Shown in pieces: positions 8,967-18,360 of a stretch of DNA of 64,000 nt. The notes beneath the pieces are model-generated. The model did not search any database. It had not been told where the DNA came from and was given only the letters and a program-made list of their open reading frames with translations. Source of the DNA: Candidatus Eremiobacter antarcticus (GTDB lineage Bacteria; Vulcanimicrobiota; Vulcanimicrobiia; Eremiobacterales; Eremiobacteraceae); the NCBI GenBank assembly GCA_003244105.1, contig QHBK01000006.1, positions 62,001 through 126,000 of the forward strand, given 5' to 3'. A program made the position numbers and the translations under genes. Each line of letters starts with the position of its first letter. Position 1 is the stretch's first letter.

Positions 8967-9440
8967 ATGCCGTACGTGGAGACGTCCATCGAGATCTCTG
9001 CTCCCAAAGAGCGGATCTACGAGCTTGCCAAGGACATGGAGAGCTATCCCGAGTTCATGCCGGACATTGAATTCGTCAAAGTCATCAAGCGCTCGGGCAA
9101 CGAGACCGTGACCCGCTGGAAGACGCTGGTGGAAGAGGCGCCTATCGAATGGACGGAGCTTGACGTCTTCGACGACGCGAACACGCGCATCGACTACAAA
9201 CTGATCGAAGGCGATCTGGACAAGTTCGAAGGCGCTTGGACGTTTTCCGAACACGACGGCCGTACCAAAGTCGTACTGGGCGTCGACTATGACTTCGGCG
9301 TGCCGACGCTCGCCGAGCTCATCGGCCCGATCCTGCGCAAGAAGGTGGAAGAGAACTCCTTGATGATGCTGCAAGGCCTCAAAGTACGCTGTGAGAACAA
9401 CGCGGACGGTGCGCCGGCAAGTCCACCGTTTGACGGGTGA
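8967..9440 (+). CDS. SRPBCC-family protein (cyclase/dehydrase or COQ10-like)
   Basis: 157 aa, beginning 13 bases after the aminotransferase. The START/Bet v1-like fold signature is clear: an N-terminal strand (VETSIEISAPKERIYELAKDMESYP), then PDIEFVKVIKR, a long central sheet and a C-terminal helix (IGPILRKKVEENSLMMLQGL). This fold holds hydrophobic ligands such as polyketides, lipids or quinones in a central cavity. In this operon it may carry or shape an acyl or aldehyde intermediate. No catalytic residue can be named. Confidence 0.82.
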   Translation: MPYVETSIEISAPKERIYELAKDMESYPEFMPDIEFVKVIKRSGNETVTRWKTLVEEAPIEWTELDVFDDANTRIDYKLIEGDLDKFEGAWTFSEHDGRTKVVLGVDYDFGVPTLAELIGPILRKKVEENSLMMLQGLKVRCENNADGAPASPPFDG

Positions 9441-9504
9441 GGAAGGTCGCACCGAGGACGGCGCTGACAAAGTGTATCGTGGCCCCGCGGGGAATGTGAC
9501 CGGC

Positions 9505-10641
9505 ATGGCCGCAGCCCAAGGTCTCAAGCTACGGAAGTTCGGCTTTATCGTCCATCCGCTGTCCTACGAGGACGTGCTGCGCTACGAGCCCAAGGCGGCC
9601 GGCAAAGGCCAAGCGCTCATCCGCAAGATCCTGGAATGGATGCCCGCCTATCGCGTGTGCGACATCGTGGGCGTGCGTAGCCGCACGGGCGAAGAGATCA
9701 TGGGTCACTTCATCGGCGTGCCGCTCATGCCCGACCAGTTCCTGAGCCTGCCGCGCGCGGAAGTCATGGCCCGCATCATCCGGGGCACGAATCTCGCGGC
9801 GGAACTCGGCTGCGGCATCGTCGGTTTGGGCGGCTTCACAGCCGTTGTCGGCGACGGCGGCATCACGGTGGCCGAGAACAGCCCCATCGCCGTGACCAGC
9901 GGCAACTCGTACACCATCGCCGCCGCCATGCAAAGCCTCTTCCGCGGCGCGCGCGAGATGGAGATCGATCTTGCCGGCGCGCGCGCTGCGGTGATCGGCG
10001 CGACGGGCAGCATCGGCTCGGCGTGCGCTCAGATTCTCGGCAACGAGGTGTCGCAAGTGACGCTTGCAGCGCGCAACGCGACCCGCTTAGCGAAGCTGAC
10101 GCACGCGATGCAATCGCATGTCAAGGCGAAATTGGCGTGGACGACCGACATCGCCGAGGCCGTGCAGCACGCGGATCTGGTCCTGACGGCCACCGCGGCG
10201 ACGTCCAGTGTCGTGGAACCGGAAGATCTGCGGCCCGGCGCGGTGGTCTGCGAAGTCTCTCTTCCCCACGATGTCTCCCGCCGCGTGGCGACGGAGCGCG
10301 ACGACGTGCTGGTGACCGAGGGAGGCAATGTCAAAGTACCCGGTGACGTCAATTTCAATTTCGACTTCGGGCTGCCGCCGCAGATGTCGCTGGCCTGCAT
10401 GGCAGAGACGATGATCCTGACGCTTGAGAACCGCATGGTGAACTACTCGCTCGGCCGCGGCGTCAACCTGGACAAGGTGCTCGAGATCCAGCGGCTCGCC
10501 GAAAAGCACGGCTTCGAGCTTGCCGGCATGCGCGCGTTCGACAAGCCGGTGACCGAGGAGCAGATCGCCCACACGCGCGAGCGCGCCCGTGCCGCGCGGC
10601 TGGCGGGCGATCGTCCGCCTGCGGGCGTCGCCCTCTCGTGA
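9505..10641 (+). CDS. acyl-ACP reductase (AAR)-like oxidoreductase
   Basis: 378 aa from ATG 9505; an in-frame GTG at 9496 and a longer open frame from 9391 are less likely. It resembles cyanobacterial acyl-ACP reductase, which makes fatty aldehydes with NADPH. The N-terminus has GFIVHPLSYEDVLRY. The Rossmann motif is AAVIGATGSIGSACAQIL. Near the C-terminus, MSLACMAETMILTLEN followed by NYSLGR aligns with the AAR segment around its catalytic Cys, here Cys298. Annotation pipelines may call it a shikimate-dehydrogenase-like protein. No aldehyde-deformylating oxygenase is present in the window. The next gene overlaps by four bases. Confidence 0.78.
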   Translation: MAAAQGLKLRKFGFIVHPLSYEDVLRYEPKAAGKGQALIRKILEWMPAYRVCDIVGVRSRTGEEIMGHFIGVPLMPDQFLSLPRAEVMARIIRGTNLAAELGCGIVGLGGFTAVVGDGGITVAENSPIAVTSGNSYTIAAAMQSLFRGAREMEIDLAGARAAVIGATGSIGSACAQILGNEVSQVTLAARNATRLAKLTHAMQSHVKAKLAWTTDIAEAVQHADLVLTATAATSSVVEPEDLRPGAVVCEVSLPHDVSRRVATERDDVLVTEGGNVKVPGDVNFNFDFGLPPQMSLACMAETMILTLENRMVNYSLGRGVNLDKVLEIQRLAEKHGFELAGMRAFDKPVTEEQIAHTRERARAARLAGDRPPAGVALS

Positions 10642-11558
10642 AGAAGATCGTCTCGGTCAGCCTGGGGTCCTCGGCGCGCGACCATCAGGTCGAGGTGGAC
10701 TGGCTCGGAGAACGGCTCGAAATCTCGCGCGTGGGATTCGACGGTTCGCTCGAGCGCGCGCTGCAAGCCCTGCGAGAACTTGATGGCAAGGTGGACGCCA
10801 TCGGGTTGGGCGGCATAGACGTCTACTTGTATGCCGGTGCCAAGCGCTATGCGCTGCGCGACGGCCTGCGCATGCTTGAGGCCGTGAAGCAAACGCCGGT
10901 CGTCGACGGCAGCGGACTGAAGAACACGCTCGAGCGCGAGACCATCCGGCAGCTGCAAAGCCGAGGCATCGTCGATTTTTCCGGATTGCCCGTGCTCATG
11001 GTCAGCGCGCTGGACCGCTTCGGCATGGCTCAGGCACTGGTGGAAGCGGGCGCACACGTCACCTTCGGCGACTTCATCTTTGCCCTCGGCATCGATAAGC
11101 CGGTCACGTCACTGGCCGAATTCGAGGCGCTCGCGGAACGCTATCTGCCCGATGCATGCAGGCTGCCGTTCCAGTTCTTTTATCCGACGGGCAAAAAGCA
11201 GGACAAGCCGCCGGAGCCGAAGTTCCCGCAATACTATGAGGCGGCGTCTCTCATCGCGGGCGATTTCCATTTCATCAGACAGCACATGCCCGACCGTCTG
11301 AGCGGCAAGACGATTATCACGAACACCGTCACGGCTCACAACGTCGACGAGCTGCGAATGCGCGGCGTCTCGCGCCTCATCACGACCACGCCGAATTTGG
11401 GCGGCCGCTCCTTCGGCACAAACGTGATGGAGGCGGCGCTGCTCGCCGTTGTGGGCAAACGCTGGCAAGACGTCACGGCGTCCGACTACCAAGACATGTT
11501 GGAGCGGCTGAATTTCACACCGCGCGTCGAAGAGCTCAACGTCCATGCAACAGCTTGA
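10638..11558 (+). CDS. quinate 5-dehydrogenase-like protein
   Basis: 306 aa from a GTG that overlaps the upstream stop (GTGA), so it is translationally coupled to the AAR-like gene. The opening KKIVSVSLGSSARDHQVEV and the segments IGLGGIDVYLYAGAKRY, VVDGSGLKNTLE and NTVTAHNVDELRMRGV fit a little-studied family that databases label quinate 5-dehydrogenase. I see no classical GxGxxG near the N-terminus, so the label should be treated as a family name and not a proven activity. Confidence 0.65.
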   Translation: MKKIVSVSLGSSARDHQVEVDWLGERLEISRVGFDGSLERALQALRELDGKVDAIGLGGIDVYLYAGAKRYALRDGLRMLEAVKQTPVVDGSGLKNTLERETIRQLQSRGIVDFSGLPVLMVSALDRFGMAQALVEAGAHVTFGDFIFALGIDKPVTSLAEFEALAERYLPDACRLPFQFFYPTGKKQDKPPEPKFPQYYEAASLIAGDFHFIRQHMPDRLSGKTIITNTVTAHNVDELRMRGVSRLITTTPNLGGRSFGTNVMEAALLAVVGKRWQDVTASDYQDMLERLNFTPRVEELNVHATA

Positions 11559-11592
11559 CGAGTATCCGCGCAATCGCAGCAAGGGAGATCCA

Positions 11593-12095
11593 ATGACCGA
11601 GAAAGAGACCGTCGTCACCGAAGAGGGCTTACGCAAGCTTGAGGCTGAGCTGGAAGAGCTGAAGACCGTTCACCGCAAGGAAGTGAACGACCGCATCCGC
11701 CAGGCCAAAGAATTCGGCGACATCTCCGAAAACGCGGAATACGAAGACGCCAAGCAAGAGCAAGCCTTCATCGAAGGCCGCATCATGAAGCTCGAAACCA
11801 TGATCCGCAGCGCCAAGATCATCCACGAAGGCGAGGGCGGAGCGGACGAAGTGCACCTGGGCAGCACCGTGCGCATCCGCAATGTGGGCACCGGCAGCGA
11901 GAACGAATACACGATCGTCGGCAGCGCCGAAAGCGATCCGCCCAACGCCAAGATCTCAAACGAGTCGCCCATCGGCCGCGCGCTCGTGGGCGCCAAGCCC
12001 GGACAGACGGTGACGGCGTCCGCCCCGAGCGGCGATGTCCAATTCAAAATCATGAACATACGCGCGAATCGCCGCAGCGGACCAAAGACGAAAAA

Positions 12096-12099
<4 letters not shown>
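11593..12099 (+). CDS. greA: transcription elongation factor GreA
   Basis: 168 aa from ATG 11593, which has AAGGGAG a few bases upstream. The frame opens at 11545 but the family begins with TEKETVVTEEGL. GreA enters the RNA polymerase secondary channel and stimulates cleavage of backtracked RNA. The N-terminal coiled coil carries the acidic tip (EFGDISENAEYEDAKQEQ), followed by a FKBP-like C-terminal domain (VGSAESDPPNAKISNESPIG). A short basic tail (ANRRSGPKTKK) makes it slightly longer than the usual ~158 aa. It overlaps lysS by four bases. Confidence 0.95.
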
Positions 12100-13592
<1,493 letters not shown>

Positions 13593-13601
13593 GGCAACCG
13601 A

Positions 13602-14375
13602 ATGGACGCAGGCCCGCAGCGCTCGTCACGAACCCTTGCGCTCGTACTGGAATACGACGGCAGCCCGTACCACGGTTTTCAACGCCAGCACGGCCTTCCG
13701 ACGGTAGCTGAGCGCGTCGAAAACGCGCTCGCGCAATTGTTCGGCCATGAGACGAAGGTGGTGGCCGCCGGCCGCACCGATCGAGGCGTGCACGCGCGCG
13801 GTCAGGTCGTCAGCTGCACGACGACCAGCGCCTTTCCGTTGGAGCGCATGGCGTTGGCGGCCAGCGCCTTGCTGCGGCCGCACGCCATCGCAGTCGTGCG
13901 CGCGGCGGAACGTCCCGAGGGCTTCTCCGCGCGGCGCGACGCGCTCGCGCGCTGTTATCGCTACCTCATCCTCAACCGGGTTGCGCCTTCTCCCCTGCAG
14001 CGCGGCCGTGTCTTCCACGTGAGCCGCGGATTGGACGCGGCCGCCATGCAGAGCGCGGCCCTGAGCCTGGAAGGCGAACACGACTTTGCCGCTTTTTGCG
14101 CAGCCGGGTCGGACAGCGATCGCACGATCCGCCGCATCACGGCGGTGGAAGTGCGCCGGCAAGGGGAACTCGTCGAAGTCTCCGTCAGCGCGGATTCGTT
14201 CCTGCACAACATGGTGCGCATCATCGTCGGAACGCTTGTGGAAGTGGGGCGAGGAACGCGCGAGGTCGACGATGTGGAGGCGGTCCTGCGGTCGCGGTCG
14301 CGCAGCCGAGCGGGCTTCACAGCGCCGCCCCACGGCCTGTATTTGGAAAAGGTGGAATATGCAAATCAGGTCTAA
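13602..14375 (+). CDS. truA: tRNA pseudouridine(38-40) synthase TruA
   Basis: 257 aa. The catalytic Asp is residue 60 in AAGRTDRGVHARGQV. Other family signatures are LEYDGSPYHGFQRQ, the CYRYLI strand, HDFAAFCAAGSD and FLHNMVRIIVGTL. It modifies the anticodon stem of many tRNAs. It starts 9 bases downstream of lysS and ends just upstream of the rplM promoter. Confidence 0.95.
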   Translation: MDAGPQRSSRTLALVLEYDGSPYHGFQRQHGLPTVAERVENALAQLFGHETKVVAAGRTDRGVHARGQVVSCTTTSAFPLERMALAASALLRPHAIAVVRAAERPEGFSARRDALARCYRYLILNRVAPSPLQRGRVFHVSRGLDAAAMQSAALSLEGEHDFAAFCAAGSDSDRTIRRITAVEVRRQGELVEVSVSADSFLHNMVRIIVGTLVEVGRGTREVDDVEAVLRSRSRSRAGFTAPPHGLYLEKVEYANQV

Positions 14376-14382
14376 ACCCGAC

Positions 14383-14412
14383 TTGACGAAAGACTAGCCG
14401 TCCGGGTATCAT
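14383..14412 (+). promoter_or_regulatory. sigma-70-like promoter for rplM-rpsI
   Basis: TTGACG at 14383-14388 and TATCAT at 14407-14412 are separated by 18 bases, directly after the truA stop and 55 bases before rplM. This is one of the better housekeeping-type promoter matches in the window, and it explains why the ribosomal protein pair can be expressed apart from the upstream operon. Confidence 0.6.
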
Positions 14413-14467
14413 TCTAAGGTTGGCGCCGTCTAGCGGCGCTCAAGCGCTTCCATGTCCAGGTGGTTCC

Positions 14468-14902
14468 ATGACGACGCCCCTCATCGCACAAAAAGATGTG
14501 CAGCGCGACTGGTACATCGTAGACGCCGACGGCAAAACGCTCGGCCGGTTGGCCGCGCGCGTCGCGTTTGTGTTGGCAGGCAAGCACAAGAGCAGCTATA
14601 CGCCCAATGCGGACAGCGGCGATTTCGTCGTCGTGATCAACGCCGGCAAGGTGCACTTGAGCGGCAAGAAGTGGACGAAGAAAGAATATATCAAGCATTC
14701 GCAATATCCGGGCGGACTGCGCCGGCGCACGGCAAGCCAAGTGCACGCCGCCGATCCGACCGAGATCATCGAGACGGCGGTGCGCGGGATGTTGCCGATC
14801 AATCACTTGCGCGCGCGGCGCATGAAACGGCTGCGCCTATTCGCGGCCGCCGATCACGCGCATGAAGCGCAAAAACCAAAGGTTTTGCAAGGAATAGCAT
14901 GA
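14468..14902 (+). CDS. rplM: 50S ribosomal protein L13
   Basis: 144 aa from ATG 14468. The open frame extends to 14420, but the family starts close to [18 protein letters not shown]. Conserved segments [35 protein letters not shown] and [19 protein letters not shown] are all present. It overlaps rpsI by four bases (ATGA), the universal rplM-rpsI pairing. Confidence 0.96.
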   Translation: MTTPLIAQKDVQRDWYIVDADGKTLGRLAARVAFVLAGKHKSSYTPNADSGDFVVVINAGKVHLSGKKWTKKEYIKHSQYPGGLRRRTASQVHAADPTEIIETAVRGMLPINHLRARRMKRLRLFAAADHAHEAQKPKVLQGIA

Positions 14903-15300
14903 CGGCGCAAACGGGCCAGAACTTCGCCGCGACAGGGCGGCGCAAACGGGCAGTCACAAGAGTTCGCATGTCGCTCGGCCAGGGCGAGATCAAAGTGAAC
15001 GGGCGGCCGGTGGAGCAGTACCTCGGCCGCGCTTCGCTGCTTCAGGTCGTGCGACAGCCGCTCGAGGTCACCAACAGCGTCGCGCGCTTCGACGTCGCCG
15101 TGACCGCCCACGGAGGTGGCCTCTCCGGTCAAGCCGGCGCCATCCGCCACGGCATCGCGCGCGCGCTCGTGCGCATGGATGAGACGCTGCGGCCGATCCT
15201 GCGCAAAGCCGGCTTTTTGACGCGCGACCCACGCGAAAAAGAATCAAAGAAATACGGGCGCAAACGCGCACGCAAGCGCTTCCAGTTCAGCAAGCGTTAG
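14899..15300 (+). CDS. rpsI: 30S ribosomal protein S9
   Basis: 133 aa, with [14 protein letters not shown] at the N-terminus and the characteristic basic tail ending [12 protein letters not shown], which reaches the P-site t[23 protein letters not shown] is the central family signature. It is coupled to rplM by ATGA. The stop is immediately adjacent to the stop of the convergent diguanylate cyclase gene, with no bases between them. Confidence 0.97.
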   Translation: MTAQTGQNFAATGRRKRAVTRVRMSLGQGEIKVNGRPVEQYLGRASLLQVVRQPLEVTNSVARFDVAVTAHGGGLSGQAGAIRHGIARALVRMDETLRPILRKAGFLTRDPREKESKKYGRKRARKRFQFSKR

Positions 15301-18300
15301 TCAGGCGCGTTGCGCGCGCGCATCCACCAAGGCACGGTTCTTAGGCTTCTCGGCGTACATCGCCGCATCGGCGAACGCGATGAGATCTCGCTTGTTGTCT
15401 CCGTCGAACGGATACACGGCGATGCCGGCGGACAGCTCGATCGCCGCGGCGGCCGAGCTCTTCTGGACGCGCTCCGCGATTTTTCGACGAACCCGTTCGA
15501 GCAGCAGCCGCGCGCCGTGAAGATCCGAGGCGGGCAGTATCACCATGAACTCGTCGCCGCCGTACCGCCCCGGCAAGTCGGACGCTCGCACGCTCTGACG
15601 CAAGATCTCGGCCGTGAGGCGCAGCATGTCGTCGCCGGCCTGGTGTCCCCGCGTATCGTTGAAGCCCTTGAAATCATTGAGGTCGAACATCACGACGGCC
15701 ATCTGCTCGCCGGACCGAGCTGCACGGACGATTTCCTGCTCCAAGCGGCCGTGCAGGTAGCGGTGGTTGAACAAGCCCGTCAACGAATCTTCATTGGCGC
15801 GTTCGCGAGCTCGTCCGTATAAGCGTGCGTTGCGCACCCCCAGCGCCAGCTGTGTGGCGATGGTCTCCAGGACGCCGAGCTGTTGAGCGCTGAAGATGCG
15901 CGGTTCGCTCGTCGAAGCGACGGTCACAGTGCCGGCGACCTGACCTTCTACGACGATCGCAGCGGCGGCGCAGCCTCTTATGCGGCGTGACGCCAGCGTC
16001 TCAGCGATGCCGTCGAAGCGGCGGTCGGCTGCGGCATCATCGCTCGCAAGCGACCGCAGTCCCAAGATGCGCAGCATCGGCCAATCGTCGGCTATCGGCA
16101 GTCGCTCGCCCTGAAGCGACGGCTTGTTCTTCCCCCAATAGTCGCCTGCAATGCGCCCTTCTTCAAGGTCGTCGTCGTACAGCGTGATGATGCAGCGCTG
16201 GGCGCGCATGCCGACCGCGATCTTCTCGGCGGCCGTGGAAAGCATCTTGTCCAGATCCAAGCTCGAGCTAACCGCCGTGCCGACCGCGCCGATCAGTTCC
16301 AGCTCTTGTTGTCTGCGCTCCAGGTAGCGCGCATACTCCTCTGTCTTCGCCGTGGCCGACTTGAGCGAAGCGAGGCTTTCGGTGGCGGTCGCGTATTGGC
16401 GCGCGTTCGACAGGGCGACGGCGGTCTGGTCCACGATGGCCGCCAGCAGGCGCCGGTCGCGCGCCGCAAAGCCGTTCAACGAGGCGCTTTCCACGCTCAA
16501 TAGACCCAGCACCGTATTCTCAAGCTTCAGCGGATAGGCGATGAACGATCGCACCTCTTCTGCGGCTTGAAGGTAGCGCGGCTCGCGGCGGACGTCGGGT
16601 ATGTACAGCATCTCGCCTCGCGTGGCGACCGCACCAACGAGACCCGCGTCGATCTGCATCTGCATGGCGGGCACGTCGGGCCCGTATCCCAAGCTCGCCT
16701 CGAGGTGCAAGTGCGCCGGATCCTCGCGGACGGAAAAAATCGTCAGGTATTGGTAGCCCAGCTGATCGCGCAACATCCTCAGGATACGTTCGTAGTCCAC
16801 CTGAAGAGTCGACACCAGCGCATGGCCGACGCGCGCGAGCAAGTCGTAATCCTCGATGCGTTCCGCCAAGCGTTGTGCGGCGCGAGCCCGGTGCATCGAG
16901 GCGGCCACTTGATCCGCGAACACCTGGGCAAGACGCGTCTCGCTGCTCGACAGCCGTACCGAGCCCTCGCGCCCGTGCAACGCGAGGCTGCCACCCAAAA
17001 TCCCGCGGTACGTCAAGGGGATGAGGAAAATGCTGCGGATGCCTTCCGCGGCCTGCAGCTCCGGTTGGCCGAGCGATGCCATCTGCTCGGGCCCGAGGAA
17101 GCGCTCGCGCGGCGGGTTGCCGTAGAGGTCGCGAAGCATTTTTCCGGACAACCGCCGGCGGCTGCTGTATTTATCTGAGAGGCCGAACGTAGCTGCGAGT
17201 TGGAACTCCCCGCGCTCGTCCTCTAAGGCGATCGATGCGGCATCCGCCCGAAAAATCGAAGCCGCCTCGATCACGACAGCCTCCATGATCCGGTCGAGCG
17301 CCGTCTCGGAGCTCGTCAAGACGGCGAGGCGATGCAGCATCGTCAGTTCGGAGGTGCGCCGGCGCTCTTCGCGCAGCACGCCCGCGTTGGCGATCGCCGT
17401 CGCCGCCTGCTCCGCCACCTCTAACAGGAATTCGGTCTGTTGCGGACCGTACGACCCTATCCTGGCGGCCTGGGTGGCCATGACGCCGATGATGGTGTTT
17501 CCGAGCCGCATCGGAACGATCAGCACGGGACACGAATTCGAACTCGTCGATCCGGCAAAGGGCGTTCCAGCGGCGCCCGATTCGACGATCGAGGCAAAAC
17601 CTGTTTCGAAGACGCGCCGCGCCGCGCCGTCTGCTTCGGGCAAGGCCTCAGCCTGGAGCCGGACGCCGTTGCACACCGCGTATTCAGTCCGCAGCTCGCT
17701 CAGGTCGCCGCTCTGCAAGGCGACGTAGAACGAGGTGCTGTCCATGTGTCGAGCCACCTCCTCGTGAATGGCTGCGAAGAGCTGGTCGAGGTCGAGTTCT
17801 CCCGCGAAACGAGCGGCGCTGTCGAGCAAAGCGGCAAGACGATCCGCGCGGTCGAGCGCGCCCTCGGTCCGTCGCGCCAGATCAAAGACCGCGGCGCCGA
17901 TGCGGTTGAACGAACCGGCCGTCGAGGATCCTTGTGCAGACAACTCGCGACGGGTGCGATAGGCGCACAGCACAAGGCCGAGCGCACGGCCCCGTTCACC
18001 ACGAAGCCGAAGACCCAGCAACGACGCGGCGCCAAGGCCCTCGGCGGCGGCGCGCAGCGGACCGCTGATCAGCCGGCAGTCGTCGACCGTGAGGACGCTT
18101 TGGTCGGCTGCGAACAAGTCATCGATCGAGGATGCTGCAAGACGGGCTTTGCCCGCACCGGGCTCCGACGCGCCCTCACGCGCGAGGCTCTCATAGCGCG
18201 CCGTCGACTCGTCGAACAAGTAGACCTCGGCAGCATCGCATTCAAGCAAGCCCAGCGCCGATGCGGCGAGCGTCTCAGCGGCCTTGCGGCGAGTATCACC

Positions 18301-18360
18301 AAGCGTTCCGGCCACCGCCAGGACGCTCAGGCGGTCGACCTGTCGGGCGTCGTTAGCCAT
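15301..18360 (-). CDS. multi-GAF diguanylate cyclase
   Basis: 1019 aa soluble sensor. Four to five GAF domains are stacked from about residue 10 to 840, followed by a GGDEF domain that makes c-di-GMP. The GGDEF motif is intact (around residue 934, GRYGGDEFMVIL), and an RASD inhibitory I-site lies five residues upstream, implying product feedback. No transmembrane helix or EAL domain is visible. The start overlaps the end of an adenylate cyclase gene by eight bases, so both second-messenger enzymes come from one operon. The operon is divergent from the flagellar genes. Confidence 0.88.
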   Translation of the reverse strand: MANDARQVDRLSVLAVAGTLGDTRRKAAETLAASALGLLECDAAEVYLFDESTARYESLAREGASEPGAGKARLAASSIDDLFAADQSVLTVDDCRLISGPLRAAAEGLGAASLLGLRLRGERGRALGLVLCAYRTRRELSAQGSSTAGSFNRIGAAVFDLARRTEGALDRADRLAALLDSAARFAGELDLDQLFAAIHEEVARHMDSTSFYVALQSGDLSELRTEYAVCNGVRLQAEALPEADGAARRVFETGFASIVESGAAGTPFAGSTSSNSCPVLIVPMRLGNTIIGVMATQAARIGSYGPQQTEFLLEVAEQAATAIANAGVLREERRRTSELTMLHRLAVLTSSETALDRIMEAVVIEAASIFRADAASIALEDERGEFQLAATFGLSDKYSSRRRLSGKMLRDLYGNPPRERFLGPEQMASLGQPELQAAEGIRSIFLIPLTYRGILGGSLALHGREGSVRLSSSETRLAQVFADQVAASMHRARAAQRLAERIEDYDLLARVGHALVSTLQVDYERILRMLRDQLGYQYLTIFSVREDPAHLHLEASLGYGPDVPAMQMQIDAGLVGAVATRGEMLYIPDVRREPRYLQAAEEVRSFIAYPLKLENTVLGLLSVESASLNGFAARDRRLLAAIVDQTAVALSNARQYATATESLASLKSATAKTEEYARYLERRQQELELIGAVGTAVSSSLDLDKMLSTAAEKIAVGMRAQRCIITLYDDDLEEGRIAGDYWGKNKPSLQGERLPIADDWPMLRILGLRSLASDDAAADRRFDGIAETLASRRIRGCAAAAIVVEGQVAGTVTVASTSEPRIFSAQQLGVLETIATQLALGVRNARLYGRARERANEDSLTGLFNHRYLHGRLEQEIVRAARSGEQMAVVMFDLNDFKGFNDTRGHQAGDDMLRLTAEILRQSVRASDLPGRYGGDEFMVILPASDLHGARLLLERVRRKIAERVQKSSAAAAIELSAGIAVYPFDGDNKRDLIAFADAAMYAEKPKNRALVDARAQRA

